A stretch of DNA of 64,000 bases from Monoplex corrugatus. Taxonomy: Eukaryota; Mollusca; Gastropoda; Littorinimorpha; Ranellidae. Where the stretch lies: NCBI GenBank assembly GCA_030674185.1, contig JAPXFY010000026.1, positions 57,795,794 through 57,859,793 of the forward strand. The letters are read 5' to 3'. Positions 54,503 to 64,000 of the stretch are shown here, piece by piece (positions within the stretch are counted from its first letter, which is position 1; every line of letters begins with the position of its first letter). A program made the translations under genes and the position numbers. The notes beneath the pieces are model-generated. The model was not told the DNA's origin, ran no database searches, and was given only the letters and a program-made list of their open reading frames with translations.

Positions 54503-56253
54503 GCTTTAATGCCCCATGCCCCACTGATGCTGTTGTGTTCTCTGGTACACAGCTAGAAAATTTTGAGCTTATGTCTGAGGGTTGTGTGAGAGAGATACTG
54601 AAGAAAATGCCAAAGAAGTCATGTGACCTTGACCCTATCCCTGCCTCTATCCTATTTGATTGTCTAGATGAAATTACTCCAATTGTCACGTATATTATGA
54701 ATAAGTCCTTGTCATCTGGTGTTGTGCCTCAGTGCTTTAAGCACGCTCTTGTCAAGCCCCTTCTGAAGAAGGCAAATCTCGACCCAGACTGCTTGAAGAA
54801 TTATCGTCCAGTTTCCAATCTACCATTCCTATCAAAGGTGTTGGAACGTATTGTACTAGATCAGCTTCTGCAGCATCTGGAATCTCACAACTGCTAGAGC
54901 CATTCCAGTCAGCCTACCGTAAGTGCCATAGCACAGAAACCGCTCTATTGCGTGTGGTCAATGACCTCCTTCAGGCTTCAGACAATGGGAGTGTGTCTAT
55001 CTTGTCACTGCTTGACTTGTCACAGCTTTGACACCATAGACCATAGCATCATCATAACGCGGTTGCGTACCACTTTTGGCTGTTCTGGAACGGTTCTGGA
55101 CTGGTTTACCTCCTATTTGACTGGTCGTACCCAGTCGGTTGTCATTGGCCACAAATCAAATCCATCTGTGCTGAAATGTGGTGTCCCACAAGGTTCTGTC
55201 TTGGGACCTGTTCTGTTCACTATGTATACACAACCTCTCAGCGCTATCATTCATCAGTCAGGTCACTCATACCACTTCTTTGCGGATGACTCACAGCTGC
55301 ATAGCTCCTCTGCCCCATCAGATTTTGACGCTCTTGCGTGCAGTCTGAGAGATTGTATAGAGGATGTCTCCAAGTGGATGAGTGAAAACAAGCTGAAGAT
55401 GAATGATGATAAAACTGAGCTTATTGTTACTGGTACTAAGTCAAAGGTCAATCAGGTTACTCATGCCCCCATGTCTATCTATGGTTGTGATGTATCTTTC
55501 TCACAAACTGTTAGAAACCTTGGCTTCTATCTGGATGAAACACTGTCTATGGAAGCCCATGTCAAACAGTTGTGCCGTACTCTGTACTATCAGCTACGCA
55601 GAATTGGTGAGATTCGCTCCTTCCTTTCCACTGATGCTACCAACAAGCTTGCTGTCTCTTTCATACTATCTAGACTGGACTATTGTAACTCTCTATTCGC
55701 AGGTCTCCATGACAATCAACTATCTAAACTTCAGCGCATACAGAACCACGCGGCTCGCCTTGTTCTCCGCAAGCCCAGGCGTGAGAGTGCAAAATCTCTG
55801 CTTAGAACAATTCATTGGCTCCCGGTAAAGGCTAGGATTCAGTATAAAGTTGCCTGTCTCTGCTTTCAGTGTATCTATCACGAGAACATACCATCCTATC
55901 TTGCCAACCTCCTGCAGGGTTACAAACCTTCTCGAACGCTCCGCTCTTCTGACACCTCACTGTTGACTGTTCCTCGCTTCTCTCTAGACACCTTTGGTAA
56001 AAAATATTTCTCTGTCTTTGGCCCAAATGTATGGAACTCTCTACCACTGTCTCTCAGAAAAAACTAAGTGTTTCTCAACCTTCAAACGGCACCTGAAAAC
56101 CCACCTCTTTCAAACTCATCTAACCTGAAGAGCCTTAGTTTGCAAGTCTGTCATCAGACTAATCTCTCCTGCCTGTATAACAGTATTTTGTATAAGGGCC
56201 TATAGAGCAAGGTGTGTGTGTGCGTGCATGTGTGTATGTGTGTGTGTGTGTGT

Positions 56254-56299
<46 letters not shown>

Positions 56300-56660
56300 G
56301 TGTGCTTGAGTGAGCATGTGTGTGTATCACTGTATGTGTACAGCTGAGGAAGGGATAGGGGAGAAATTGAGTGGGAAAGAGACTGAAATACTTTAAGAAA
56401 CTTTTTCAAATCTTTGTTTGTATGTAAATTGTGATGTATGATATGCGAATAGTTCATAATTTGTGAGGAATTTTGATTGTCAAGGTATTAATGCTGTAAT
56501 ACTGAAGTTGTAATGTTTTTCCTGTATATGGATTAGAATTTTTCTGTTTTTATCTTCATTCAAAATATTGATTATAATTTTATGTACAACTATTGCATGC
56601 ATAAACACACACACACGCATGCAAACATAGCACACGCACACACACACACCTCCCCACTCA

Positions 56661-56709
<49 letters not shown>

Positions 56710-57056
56710 ACATTCTTACAAACACACGCGCACAGCAACGCACACGCACGCACACACACATGCACACACACACGTAGCAATATATAAACACAGTATGCCT
56801 CTTTATTCATATGAAAAATCTGTTAATCTTTCTTCATTACATAAGTCAGTGTTTAAATTTTAATATTCTGTGGTTTCTTATGTGTCTTCTTACTTGTATA
56901 GCTTTAATGTTTGTTGTTATCTTATTGTGTATGTAATTGTGAACATTTTTTATCACCTTCTGCCTTTCTTGCGAAATGTAAAGCGCTGGTGAGCATGTTT
57001 TTATATGGAATATGCGCTATACAAATAAACATTATTATTTTTTATTATTATTATTA
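54503..57056 (+). mobile_element. CR1-like LINE, family CR1-B, plus-strand copy
   Basis: About 2.55 kb covering the RT from before the fingers to the end, a 3' UTR with GT, CT and CA tracts, and the terminal TGCGCTATACAAATAAACAT then (ATT)n. It is 5'-truncated, with no endonuclease. It is embedded in S29-family repeats, with the duplicated spacer segments on either side. Confidence 0.9.
54510..56095 (+). pseudogene. CR1-B reverse transcriptase (three frame lesions)
   Basis: CPTDAVVFSGTQLENFELMS, then [35 protein letters not shown] and [20 protein letters not shown] are RT fingers. A frame change at about 54887-54892, before [13 protein letters not shown], and another at about 55020-55028 (bases lost between LLDLS and FDTIDH, at motif A) break the frame. 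Then [18 protein letters not shown] (motif B), HFFADDSQL (motif C) and YKVACLCFQCIYH lead to an extra A near 56056-56063 that causes early termination (LSLRKN stop). The true ending THLFQTHLT is seen only in the other copy. Confidence 0.85.
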
Positions 57057-57184
57057 ATGAGATCCAAAATAAGAAATGGAATGATGAGACTCAAAATGAG
57101 AAATGGCAGATATAGCCTGGAGACGTCTGATTTTCAGAGATTTGAAGAAAACCTTGAATCCCCTCGAATTGTACCAATGAACAT
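57057..57184. other. S29-like units and unassigned sequence
   Basis: Short AGAAATGG-type units to about 57120, then sequence with no assignment. Confidence 0.4.
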
Positions 57185-57519
57185 GCATTAGCAAACATAG
57201 AGATGTAAAGGAGTCCTTGAAATACTTACAGATTGGTCGTGTTAATTACCATCCACTGTGAACGTGAAGAAGCTTTAAATGAAATGAAACGGGACATGCT
57301 TCAAGGATAATATTGGACTGCTACAGCAGTGAAAAAAATAGTGTTAGCTGTTCCACGGAAAGTGGCCTAATGTTTACATACTTTCTTCAAAAAGTGCTGA
57401 TATTAGGCACTTGTCTGGTCCAGGTGACCTGACCCTTCCAGCTTGTGCATTCTCAACGGTCCACACTTTTGACCAAAAGTAGTTGTTTATACGTGGTTTT
57501 TAATTGAGAATATCTTGCC

Positions 57520-57592
<73 letters not shown>

Positions 57593-58440
57593 GAAGCAGA
57601 GCAGACAAACGTACAGGTAAAACATGAAACACGTGCTCCAAGTACTGCAGGCTATAAAAGTAGAATTTGGGGAAAAGGAACGCAGAACGGTTTGACAAGT
57701 CTTGGATAATATATGTAACTAGAAAGAAGACAAACTAACAGACCGCAGAGAATGCCCCAAACTACAAAGAAGTAGTCTTAACATATCCACCAAAAACAAA
57801 ACACAGATGAATAAAATAAATCGATTCCAACAACAACAAACCAGACCACTGAATTGTCAACAAAAGCATCGAGACAAACTGCACGCCATAAATCAGATGG
57901 GAACCAGAAGACCTACACAGTGAAAAGCCAATACTTATAAAACACAAAAATAATGGGAAAATCCATAAAAAAAAAAAAGGGGGGGGGAACTGTTACAGGA
58001 TAGTCGCCCTTGATTGAATATACGGCGCTGAATTATGGTTCTGCTATTCAGCGCGTCTGTGACAATTCACGTCATTCTAAATTCAATCCACCAAAAGCAT
58101 TATATGAATTACAGGCAATTGCTAAATATGAAACAAACACAAGCAAAAACAAAAACAAAACAAGAAACGAAAGAAAAAAGGCACACACACACACACACAA
58201 ACAAAACCAAAACATAAATTTACTGGCAACACTTGAACGATTTCTTATCAAAGTACAGAACATGCAAAGATTCTGAATGCATACGGAAGAACCAAATTGT
58301 GAATTTATTTACAATAATTGATTTAATTGATGATACAGAACGGGCATTTACTCTTAAAGATATTTTATTACGTCATAAACATTTCCATGCCGCTAAAAGG
58401 GATTAGGTATGGAGTAAAGCAACAGTACTAGACCAAGCTG
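57185..58440. repeat. duplicated spacer segment, copy 2
   Basis: Pairs with 52166-53780 but has an inserted (CA)n at 57519-57591 and several deletions. A frame at 58010-58276 over the same words as 53288-53536 has a different translation, arguing against coding function. Confidence 0.65.
57519..57591. repeat. (CA)n microsatellite
   Basis: Pure CA inside duplicated segment 2. Confidence 0.95.
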
Positions 58441-60139
58441 AGAAATCGCTTTAACAAGACCTGAGATAAGGAATGAGACTGAGGCCTGAAATAGAGGAAT
58501 GGGAGTATAGGATTTGATTTAAGAAATGGCAGTATGAAAACCTGAGAGTATTATAAAAACTGATAAGAAAGGACCTTATGAGATCCAAGATAAATAATAG
58601 CAGAAATAAAACGCGAACAAGATTAGAACTGTACGGGAGTCATTTTTGCACCAATCTGCATTTGAAATACAGAGGCCTGCAGTGAAGGTACTATGAGGCA
58701 CGAGATAAAGGAATTGATACTATGAGGTATGGGATAAAGGAATTGATACTATGAGGTATGGGATAAAGGAATTGATACTATGACGTATGAGATAAAGGAA
58801 TTAATACTATGACGTATGAGATAAGGAAATGGCACTAAGTCAGACCTGAGACAAAGGAAAATACCACTATGATGGCTGATATATAAAGGAAACGGAACTA
58901 CGATGCATGAGATGAAGGAAATGACACTATGAGATATGATAAAAAAAAAATATGACGCCTGATGTAAATGAAATCGCATTATCAAACATGAGATCAAGGA
59001 AATCATGCTATGAGGCATCGGATAAAAGGAAATGATTCTAAGAGGCATGAGAAAGGAATGGTAATATGAGGCATGAGAGAAAAGGATTAGCGCTATGAGG
59101 CCTGAGATAAAGGATGGCGCTATGAGGCCTGAGATAAAGGATGGCACTATAAGGCCTGAGATAAAGGATGGCACTATAAGGCCTGAGATAAAGGATGGCG
59201 CTATGAGGCCTGAGATAAAAGGATTAGCGCTATGAGGCATGAGATAAAAAGGATGGCACTATAAGGCATGAGATAAAGGATGGCGCTATGAGGCCTGAGA
59301 TAAAGGATGGCACTATAAGGCCTGAGATAAAGGATGGCACTATGAGGCCTGAGATAAAAGGATGGCGCTATGAGGCCTGAGATAAAAGGATTAGCGCTAT
59401 GAGGCCTGAGATAAAGGATGGCACTATAAGGCATGAGATAAAAGGATTAGCGCTATGAGGCCTGAGATAAAGGATGGCACTATAAGGCCTGAGATAAAAG
59501 GATTAGCGCTATGAGGCCTGAGATAAAAGGATTAGCGCTATAAGGCCTGAGATAAAAGGATTAGCGCTATAAGGCCTGAGATAAAAGGATGGCACTATAA
59601 GGCCTGAGGTAAAGGATGGCACTATAAGGCCTGAGATAAAGGATGGCACTATAAGGCATGAGATAAAGGATTAGCGCTATGAGGCCTGAGATAAAGGATG
59701 GCACTATAAGGCCTGAGATAAAGGATGGCACTATAAGGCATGAGGTAAAGGATTAGCGCTATGAGGCCTGAGATAAAGGATGGCACTATAAGGCCTGAGA
59801 TAAAGGATGGCACTATAAGGCCTGAGATAAAGGATGGCACTATAAGGCCTGAGATAAAGGATGGCACTATAAGGCCTGAAATAAAGGATGGCACTATAAG
59901 GCCTGAGATAAAGGATGGCACTATAAGGCCTGAGGTAAAGGATTAGCGCTATGAGGCCTGAGATAAAGGATGGCACTATAAGGCATGAGATAAAAGGATT
60001 AGCGCTATGAGGCCTGAGATAAAGGATGGCACTATAAGGCCTGAGATAAAAGGATTAGCGCTATAAGGCCTGAGGTAAAGGATGGCACTATCAGGCCTGA
60101 TATAAAAGGATTGGCACTATAAGGCCTGAGATAAAGGAT
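58441..60139. repeat. S27 minisatellite (27-bp monomer), related to S29
   Basis: From about 59090 the monomer is AAAGGATGGCACTATAAGGC plus CTGAGAT (27 bp), often alternating with a 28-bp AAAAGGATTAGCGCTATGAG-type unit. Before that, longer irregular units resemble S29. Because 27 is a multiple of three, long frames of RPEIKDGTI or SFISGLIVP repeats open over it. They are by-products. Confidence 0.95.
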
Positions 60140-60507
60140 TAATAATAATAATAATAATATATTTTATTTATATAGCGCAAACTCTTGATAAAATCAAATC
60201 TAAGCGCTGAGCGTATACATGCATACATACCTACATACATATGAGCGTATACATGCATACATACATGCATACATACTTACATACATAAATCTAAGCTGAG
60301 CGTATACATGCATACATACATACATACATAAATCTAAGCGTATACATACATACATACATACATACATACATACATACATACATACGTACGCACATGCATA
60401 CATAATAATTACAATATTTATATAGCGCAAAATCTCGACAAAATCAAATCAAAGCGCCGAAAAGACACACACGCACACACGCACGCACGCACACACACGC
60501 ACACACG

Positions 60508-60548
<41 letters not shown>

Positions 60549-61701
60549 CACACACACACACACGCATGGCCACAAATGGGGAGAAAGAATAAAAGCAATA
60601 AAAGCAAGAATAAAACCAATGGAAAACCACAGAGAGCACATCATATACAATAAAACAAAGTGATTCCCCTCCGAGCGGAGACAGGCTGCAGAGGGGGTTG
60701 AGTGAGGTTAGGATTTTATGCAGAGGAGAAAAGGTGAGTTTGAGAGCGGACTTGAAGGAGGCAAAAGTAGGTTGCTGACGGACTGAGAGAGGAAGTTTGT
60801 TCCAGGAGAGTGGACCAGAAACAGAGAAGGCTCGTGGACCATAGGTATTGAGCTTAGTGCGTGGAAAGCGAAAAGTCAGAGGATCGGAGGCAGAGCGGAG
60901 GGTACGTGAGGGAACATAGATCTCAAGTAGGCTTGACAGGTAATCGGGGGCTGTGTTATTGAGGCCTTTGTAGCACATGGTGTCTAGTTTGTACTGTATG
61001 CGCTTTGATACAGGGAGCCAGTGAAGTTGTGCCAGGAGAGGAGATATGTGGTCAGCTTTTTTCTTTTTGAGTACAAGGCGTACAGCATTGTTTTGAATGC
61101 GCTGTAGGATGTGAATGGTGGAGGCAGGAAGACCAGACAGAGTGAATTGCAATAGTCAATGCGAGACATTATGAAGGAGAGAACGAGTTTTGCAGTTGTT
61201 TCGACAGAGAGATACTTCCTGATCAGGCTTATACGATGGAGGTGATAGTAGCAAGATCTGGCAGTTTGAGAAACAAAGTTGTTCATGGACAGGGTAGAGT
61301 CAATGCAGACACCAAGGCTTTTAGCTGAATCAGAAATTGGGACTGATGTGTTTCATAATGGGAGAGAAAGAGGAGGCAGCTGAGAAAGTTTCTGACGGGT
61401 GTCAATGAGGATAGCTTCTGTCTTGTCGTCGTTAAGCTGAAGTTTATTGTATGTCATCCAGTTCTTAATGTCCGAGTAACACTCAGTGGTGTGAGTCAAG
61501 AGGCGCTGTATATTGTCAGGTGAGTCACTGTCTTGAAGTTGGGTGTCATCAGCATAGAAGTGATGTTTTATAGAGTGGGAATTGATGATGGTGGACAGGG
61601 GGGAGGTGTAAAGAGTGACAAGAACAGGGCCAAAGACAGATCCTTGTGGAACACCACAGGTCAGGTATGCAGGTTGAGAGTAAGTGCCATTGATGAGAAC
61701 A
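60140..61701 (-). mobile_element. CR1-A LINE copy 3 at the end of S27
   Basis: Minus-strand element matching copy 2, including the two terminal modules (about 60140-60205 and 60405-60450), the intervening TACA repeat and the (CA)n. It is 5'-truncated inside the RT just upstream of motif B (61701, in the NGTYSQP region). The RT contains [13 protein letters not shown]2rep copy 3 starts directly at its 5' border. Confidence 0.9.
60720..61700 (-). pseudogene. CR1-A RT fragment, copy 3 (frameshifted)
   Basis: Motifs B and C and the C-terminal blocks are present, but a base is missing at about 61139-61141 (CACTCTG, where copy 2 reads CACTCCTG) and another near 60740 (GAGTTTGAG, where copy 2 reads GAGTTTTGAG), which replaces the normal ending. 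Confidence 0.8.
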
Positions 61702-61704
61702 GAA

Positions 61705-61975
61705 GATGCCCTGTGGGAATGCCGGAGGCTCTTTCAGTATGAATAGTATCCCCACCTTCTGGAAATTCTGTGCTAGAAATTTCCTTTTTTCTGTCACTCT
61801 CTTTGTTTCTGCGTTGTTGCTTTGCTTTCGGTTATTTCTACCTATCATTTTCTGCCTTAATGGTCAGTTCATCTGTATGTGTTAGATAAGTCTTACATAC
61901 TTTTTCTTAGGATTGTTAATCAGGTACATGTATTAAGTGCATTTTTGGCTCTAGGGCGGTGAGATATTTCAAAAT
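61705..61975 (+). repeat. interspersed repeat R2rep, copy 3 (partial)
   Basis: Matches the first 260 bp of 6641-7090, from CTGTGGGAATGCCGGAGGCT through GGTACATGTATTAAGTGC. Confidence 0.65.
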
Positions 61976-61982
61976 AATGAAA

Positions 61983-62113
61983 AGTTAACAAGAAACCCCA
62001 CGAGGGTGTGGATGGGATCCACAATACCACTGCCTGGCCACCCTCTGGACAACCATATCCTAAGCTCCTTATACCATTGACAGTCATTTCACCAAGCAAA
62101 GAGGGGCTGTCTA
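61983..62113 (+). repeat. interspersed repeat R3rep, copy 2
   Basis: Matches 5757-5887 at moderate identity, ending at AAGAGGGGCTGT. Confidence 0.55.
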
Positions 62114-62635
62114 TGCGTTGCATGATCCATTCAGTACAATACGGGACAAAGCTGCACAACGAGCACCAACAGGTCCAGCCCAGCCTCTGGCCCAAACGAA
62201 AATGGAACACCTCTTTCTTGCCCACTCCAGTCATCTCACCCTCGGGCTGCCCGCCCTGCCACCAGCACAGAAGATTAAAAGTTCAATCTCATACAGTGTC
62301 AGTGAGTGATGTTATTGTAAGCCAACAAACGAAATATCATGACTTACCTCACAGATTCTGGAGGATATATCACCTTGGACTGTCCTCAACTGACATCAGA
62401 AAGAAAACAGGAGGATTCTCAGAAACACCTGGTGACGAAACATAGAAGAAAACAAGGCCCTGGAAACATGCCGTGGGTTACCATTCAAAGGCTGACCTAG
62501 ATCAGACAGCAGTGGCAGATGTTCTCTTTATCTATTTTTTCGTGTTCCTCGCACTAAGGCAATTGCTTTGTGCTCGCCTTTTCCGCCTTGGTCTCATTCT
62601 ACGCCATCCTCATAGCCACAGAACCTAGGACGCTT
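62114..62635. other. no gene recognised
   Basis: Open frames here (62008-62445, 62118-62309) have no recognisable domain, and the first starts inside R3rep. Confidence 0.4.
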
Positions 62636-62997
62636 TTCATAATGCTATGCTGATGATTATAGTTTGAATGATAATCACGATGATATAAATATCCATCCAG
62701 GATTGAAATTTCATCACAGGGCTGTGCTCAACGCTCACTATCATAATGTATCCTGGCACCAATTACACCCAAGAGATGCAGACATCTGCATTATTTGTCA
62801 AACGATTTGAGCAACGCCCTCAATGACTCAACTGTGTGGTTCCAGTCTTTCGAATGAGCCCACAGAACACTCAGCTCTCGTTAAAAGCCGTTAGGGGCCG
62901 AAATATCCCGCAATAACTGTGACAGGACTGATGATATTTCAACCCACAACTTTCCAGTCGTAATCTGTTACACTAACCACTACACCAAAGCAAATAG
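62636..62997 (-). mobile_element. tRNA-derived SINE, copy 2
   Basis: On the minus strand it has a tRNA-like head (about 62997-62935; GGTGTAGTGGTTAGTGT as A-box and GGGTTGAAATATC as a decayed B-box), then the body shared with 85-330 (TTTCGGCCCCTAACGGC, TGGGCTCATTC, ACCACACAGTTGAG, AGGATACATTATGATAG) and an ATCGTGATTATCATTC end. It is the same family as copy 1 at the window start, in opposite orientation. Confidence 0.6.
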
Positions 62998-62999
62998 TT

Positions 63000-64000
63000 T
63001 GGCAGTGAGTGTTGCTGCCCTACATGATAGAATCATATCAGTCAGTGTTGCTGCCCTAATGGTAGAATCATATCAGTCAGACAGTGTTGCTGCCCTACAT
63101 GTAGAATCATATCAGTCAGTGTTGCTGCCCTACATGGTAGAATCATATCAGACAGTGTTGCTGACCTACATGGTAAATCATATCAGTCAGTGTTGCTGCC
63201 CTACATGGTAGAATCATATCAGACAGTGTTGCTGTCCTACATGGTAGAATCATATCAGTCAGACAGTGTTGCTGCTCTACATGGTAGAATCACATCAGAC
63301 AGTGTTGGTATCCTACATGGTAGAATCATATCAGTCAGACAGTGTTGCTGCCCTATATGGTAGAATCATATCAGTCAGACAGTGTTGTGCCCTACATGGT
63401 AGAATCATACCAGTCAGTGTTGCTGCCCTACATGGTAGAATCATATCAGACAGTGTTGCTGCCCTACATGGTAGAATCATATCAGCAGTGTTGCTGTCCT
63501 ATTTGGTAAAATCATATCAGTCAGACAGTGTTGCTGCTCTACATGGTGAGAATCATAGCAGTCAAAAGTGTTGCTGTCCTACATGGTAGAATCATATCAG
63601 TCAGACAGTGTTGCTGCCCTACATGGTAGAATCATATCAGTCATACAGTGTTGCTGCTCTACATGGTAGAATCATATCAGTCAGACAGTGTTGCTGTCCT
63701 ACATGGTAGAATCATATCAGTCAGACAGTGTTGCTGTCCTACATGGTAGAATCATATCAGACAGTGTTGCTGCCCTACATGGTAGAATCATATCAGTCAG
63801 ACAGTGTTGCTGCCCTACATGGTAGAATCATATCAGTCAGACAGTGTTGCTGTCCTACATGGTAGAATCATATCAGTCAGACAGTGTTGCTGTCCAACAT
63901 GGTAGAATCATATCAGTCAGATAGTGTTGCTGTCCTACATGGTAGAATCATATCAGACAGTGTTGCTGCCCTACATGGTAGAATCATATCAGACAGTGTT
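63000..64000. repeat. 36/40-bp tandem array running off the window
   Basis: About 26 monomers with the core TACATGGTAGAATCATATCA and then GTGTTGCTGCCC. The monomer is 40 bp with GTCAGACA between them, or 36 bp when four bases of it are missing. Frames of VAALHGRIIS-type repeats follow from the period and are not called as genes. Confidence 0.95.

Noticed and set aside
59649..59976. Repeat proteins RPEIKDGTI and SFISGLIVP over S27
   Set aside because: The 27-bp monomer is divisible by three, so all frames stay open by chance. Units of 26 and 28 bp break them elsewhere, and no start, signal or conservation supports coding.
62999..63589. VAALHGRIIS-type repeat frames in the 36/40-bp array
   Set aside because: Frame changes at each 40-bp unit, and there is no non-repeat context.

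Overview
This window is eukaryotic, repeat-rich genomic DNA, most likely from a mollusc and probably a gastropod. The basis is a split secreted protein gene combining a PAN/apple-like module with a C-type lectin domain, GT-AG introns, several non-LTR retrotransposon families (CR1-like, RTE-like, Tx1/L1-like and an R2/HERO-like type with a restriction-like endonuclease), tRNA-derived SINEs and very abundant (CA)n microsatellites. The organism call is inference, because no species-specific marker is visible. No bacterial operon, rRNA or CRISPR array was seen.

Only one host protein-coding gene can be supported. It is a three-exon, plus-strand C-type lectin-like gene with exons at 6109-6472, 9134-9316 and 25670-25905. 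Both introns are phase 1, and the joined product is 260 residues. Intron 1 (2.7 kb) and intron 2 (16.4 kb) are filled with retrotransposons. Intron 2 holds a nearly full-length RTE-like element with a 12-bp target-site duplication (10503-13871), an R2/HERO-like 3' part with a tRNA-like tail (14331-16213, minus), a decayed Tx1-like LINE (about 16214-20500) carrying a foldback element in its endonuclease domain, a cluster of three tRNA-like sequences (20671-20920, minus), and a LINE ending in a zinc-finger motif (about 21736-25590, minus; called LINE-Z here).

Region by region: 1-6.1 kb holds a SINE, a 61-bp minisatellite, a LINE-Z fragment and CR1-A copy 1. From 6.1 to 26.6 kb is the lectin gene. 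From 26.6 to 31.1 kb are microsatellites, a CR1/jockey-like relic, an unclassified repeat (R2rep) and otherwise featureless DNA. From 31.1 to 44.9 kb is a large 40-bp satellite (S40), about 11.5 kb net, with higher-order structure, interrupted by a second copy of the R2/HERO-like 3' end (35292-35882) and by CR1-A copy 2 (40364-42066). From 44.9 to 60.1 kb are RTE relics, then a 29-bp/27-bp minisatellite family (S29/S27) interrupted by two oppositely oriented CR1-B copies and containing a duplicated 1.3-1.6 kb segment. From 60.1 to 64 kb are CR1-A copy 3, further interspersed repeats, a second SINE copy and a 36/40-bp tandem array running off the end of the window.

The genes do not form a pathway. 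What links them is repeat biology: autonomous LINEs, SINE-like and tail-only copies that share their 3' ends, and satellites that have absorbed insertions. Names such as S40, S29, CR1-A, CR1-B, LINE-Z, R2rep and R3rep are local labels. All comparisons between copies were made by eye, and no alignment or database search was run.
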